DNA of 5,852 nt from Paracoccaceae bacterium. Lineage in GTDB: Bacteria > Pseudomonadota > Alphaproteobacteria > Rhodobacterales > Rhodobacteraceae. The translations under genes were made by a program, and so were the position numbers. This document shows positions 4,902 to 5,852 of the stretch, piece by piece (the first letter of the stretch is position 1; every line of letters starts with the position of its first letter). Under the pieces are notes generated by a model. It saw only the letters and a program-made list of their open reading frames with translations. It did no database searches and was not told where the DNA came from. Location: assembly GCA_015487335.1 (NCBI GenBank), contig WFPZ01000282.1, positions 1 through 5,852 of the forward strand, given 5' to 3'.

Positions 4902-5852
4902 CTACATCCTGGCGTTGATCTCCTGGATCGCGTCGATGTTCTCCTGGCCGACGTCGTCCTTGAACTTCTCCCACACCGGCTTCATGGCATCGACCCAGCG
5001 CTGGCGCTGTTCGGGGGTGAGGGTGCGGATCACGCCGCCGGCATCGATGATCGCCTGCTTGGCGGCCTCGTTGACGGCGAAGGCCTCCTTGTTGCGGGTC
5101 TCAGTCACCTCGTCGATGATCTGCTTGAGCTGGGTGCGCACGTCATCGGGCAGCCCTTCCCACCACTCCACGGAGGTCACCACCAGGTAGTCGATGATGC
5201 CGTGGTTGGTTTCGGTCACGCCGTCCTGCACCTCGAAGAACTTCTTGCCGTAGATGTTGGACCAGGTGTTTTCCTGGCCGTCCACGACGCCGGTCTGCAG
5301 CGCGCCGTAGACCTCGGAGAAGGCCATCGGCTGCGGGCTGGCGCCCAGCGCCTCCATCTGCGCGATCAGCACCTCCGAGGGCTGCACGCGGAACTTCAGC
5401 CCCCTGGCGTCCTCGGGCTCGAGCAGCGGACGGTTGGCCGAGAACTGCTTCATGCCGTTGTGCCAGAAGGCCAGCCCCAGCAGGCCGCGGCGCACCATGC
5501 TCTCCTTCAGCGCCTGCCCGGCCTCGGAGGCCTGGAAGGCATCGACCGCGTCGATGTTCTTGAACATGAAGGGCAGGTCGAAGATGCGGAACTTCTTGGT
5601 GAACTGCTCGAACTTCGAAAGCGAGGGCGCGGCCATCTGCACGTCGCCCTGCAGCATCGCCTCGAGCACCTGGTTGTCATTGTAGAGCGTGGAGTTGGGG
5701 AACACCTGCATGCAGGCCTTGCCGTCCATCTCCTCGTTCACCCGCTTGGCCAGCAGCGAGGCGGCAATCCCCTTGGGGTGCTTGTCGGCGTTGGTGACGT
5801 GGCTGAACTTGATGACGATCTCGCCCGGGTCGCAGGCATCCTGATCGGACGC
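4902..5852 (-). CDS. dctP: TRAP C4-dicarboxylate binding protein DctP, start outside the window
   Basis: The periplasmic solute-binding protein that captures C4-dicarboxylates (succinate, malate, fumarate) and delivers them to DctQM. The frame is open to the window edge. The 316 visible residues begin ASDQDAC, probably near the mature N-terminus, so the signal peptide and start codon lie outside. The DctP fold begins with the strand IVIKFSHV (12-19), then HPKG and a first lobe. GLKFRV (151-156) contains the arginine (R155) that in TRAP binding proteins holds the substrate carboxylate. GQEN (192-195) with the following TWSNIY is a conserved part of the cleft, and TNHG comes soon after. The sequence closely resembles Rhodobacter DctP as I remember it, which supports a dicarboxylate substrate over sugar acids or sialic acid. 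An internal GTG at 5741 is not the true start, because conserved residues precede it. The only cysteines visible are C7 and C47. Confidence 0.95.
   Translation of the reverse strand, partial: ASDQDACDPGEIVIKFSHVTNADKHPKGIAASLLAKRVNEEMDGKACMQVFPNSTLYNDNQVLEAMLQGDVQMAAPSLSKFEQFTKKFRIFDLPFMFKNIDAVDAFQASEAGQALKESMVRRGLLGLAFWHNGMKQFSANRPLLEPEDARGLKFRVQPSEVLIAQMEALGASPQPMAFSEVYGALQTGVVDGQENTWSNIYGKKFFEVQDGVTETNHGIIDYLVVTSVEWWEGLPDDVRTQLKQIIDEVTETRNKEAFAVNEAAKQAIIDAGGVIRTLTPEQRQRWVDAMKPVWEKFKDDVGQENIDAIQEINARM

Noticed and set aside
5739..5741. GTG as the start of DctP
   Set aside because: The frame continues to the window edge with conserved DctP residues (IVIKFSHV and HPKG) before this codon, so it is an internal valine.

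Overview
The window is a G+C-rich stretch of a Gram-negative chromosome. Codon use is dominated by G/C third positions. The gene families, above all the close resemblance of the dct proteins to the Rhodobacter type of dicarboxylate TRAP system as I remember it, point to an alphaproteobacterium, probably of the Rhodobacterales (Rhodobacter/Roseobacter group). This assignment rests on recognition, not on a search. There is no rRNA, tRNA, CRISPR array or mobile element.

Left half, plus strand (1-2599): three genes overlap in ATGA junctions. First is the 3' part of a 3-hydroxyisobutyryl-CoA hydrolase gene, then mmsB (3-hydroxyisobutyrate dehydrogenase), then a Crp/Fnr-family regulator. The first two are consecutive steps of valine breakdown: 3-hydroxyisobutyryl-CoA to free 3-hydroxyisobutyrate to methylmalonate semialdehyde. 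Seven bases after the regulator's stop lies a perfect 10-bp inverted repeat around one central base. It is followed by a plausible -10 element and a 72-residue two-helix membrane protein of the DUF2892 (YgaP-like) family. The palindrome centre lies about 41 bases before the inferred transcription start, the usual place for a Crp/Fnr class II activator. The neighbouring regulator may therefore drive the small membrane gene. A G+C-rich hairpin with a short T run closes this side.

Right half, minus strand (2673-5852): a tripartite TRAP transporter operon reads toward the left in the order dctP (start beyond the window edge), dctQ, dctM. DctP is the periplasmic binding protein, DctQ the small membrane subunit and DctM the large sodium-coupled permease. 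The likely substrates are C4-dicarboxylates such as succinate, malate and fumarate. A strong imperfect hairpin without a T tract sits between dctP and dctQ and may set the ratio of binding protein to permease. The two gene groups converge on the terminator at about 2619-2651.

Most of the window is ordinary metabolism and transport. The part that most deserves attention is the regulator, its palindrome and the DUF2892 gene. The regulator has lost the cAMP-binding residues and has no N-terminal iron-sulfur cysteine cluster, its signal is unknown, and the candidate operator has an unusual half-site spacing.
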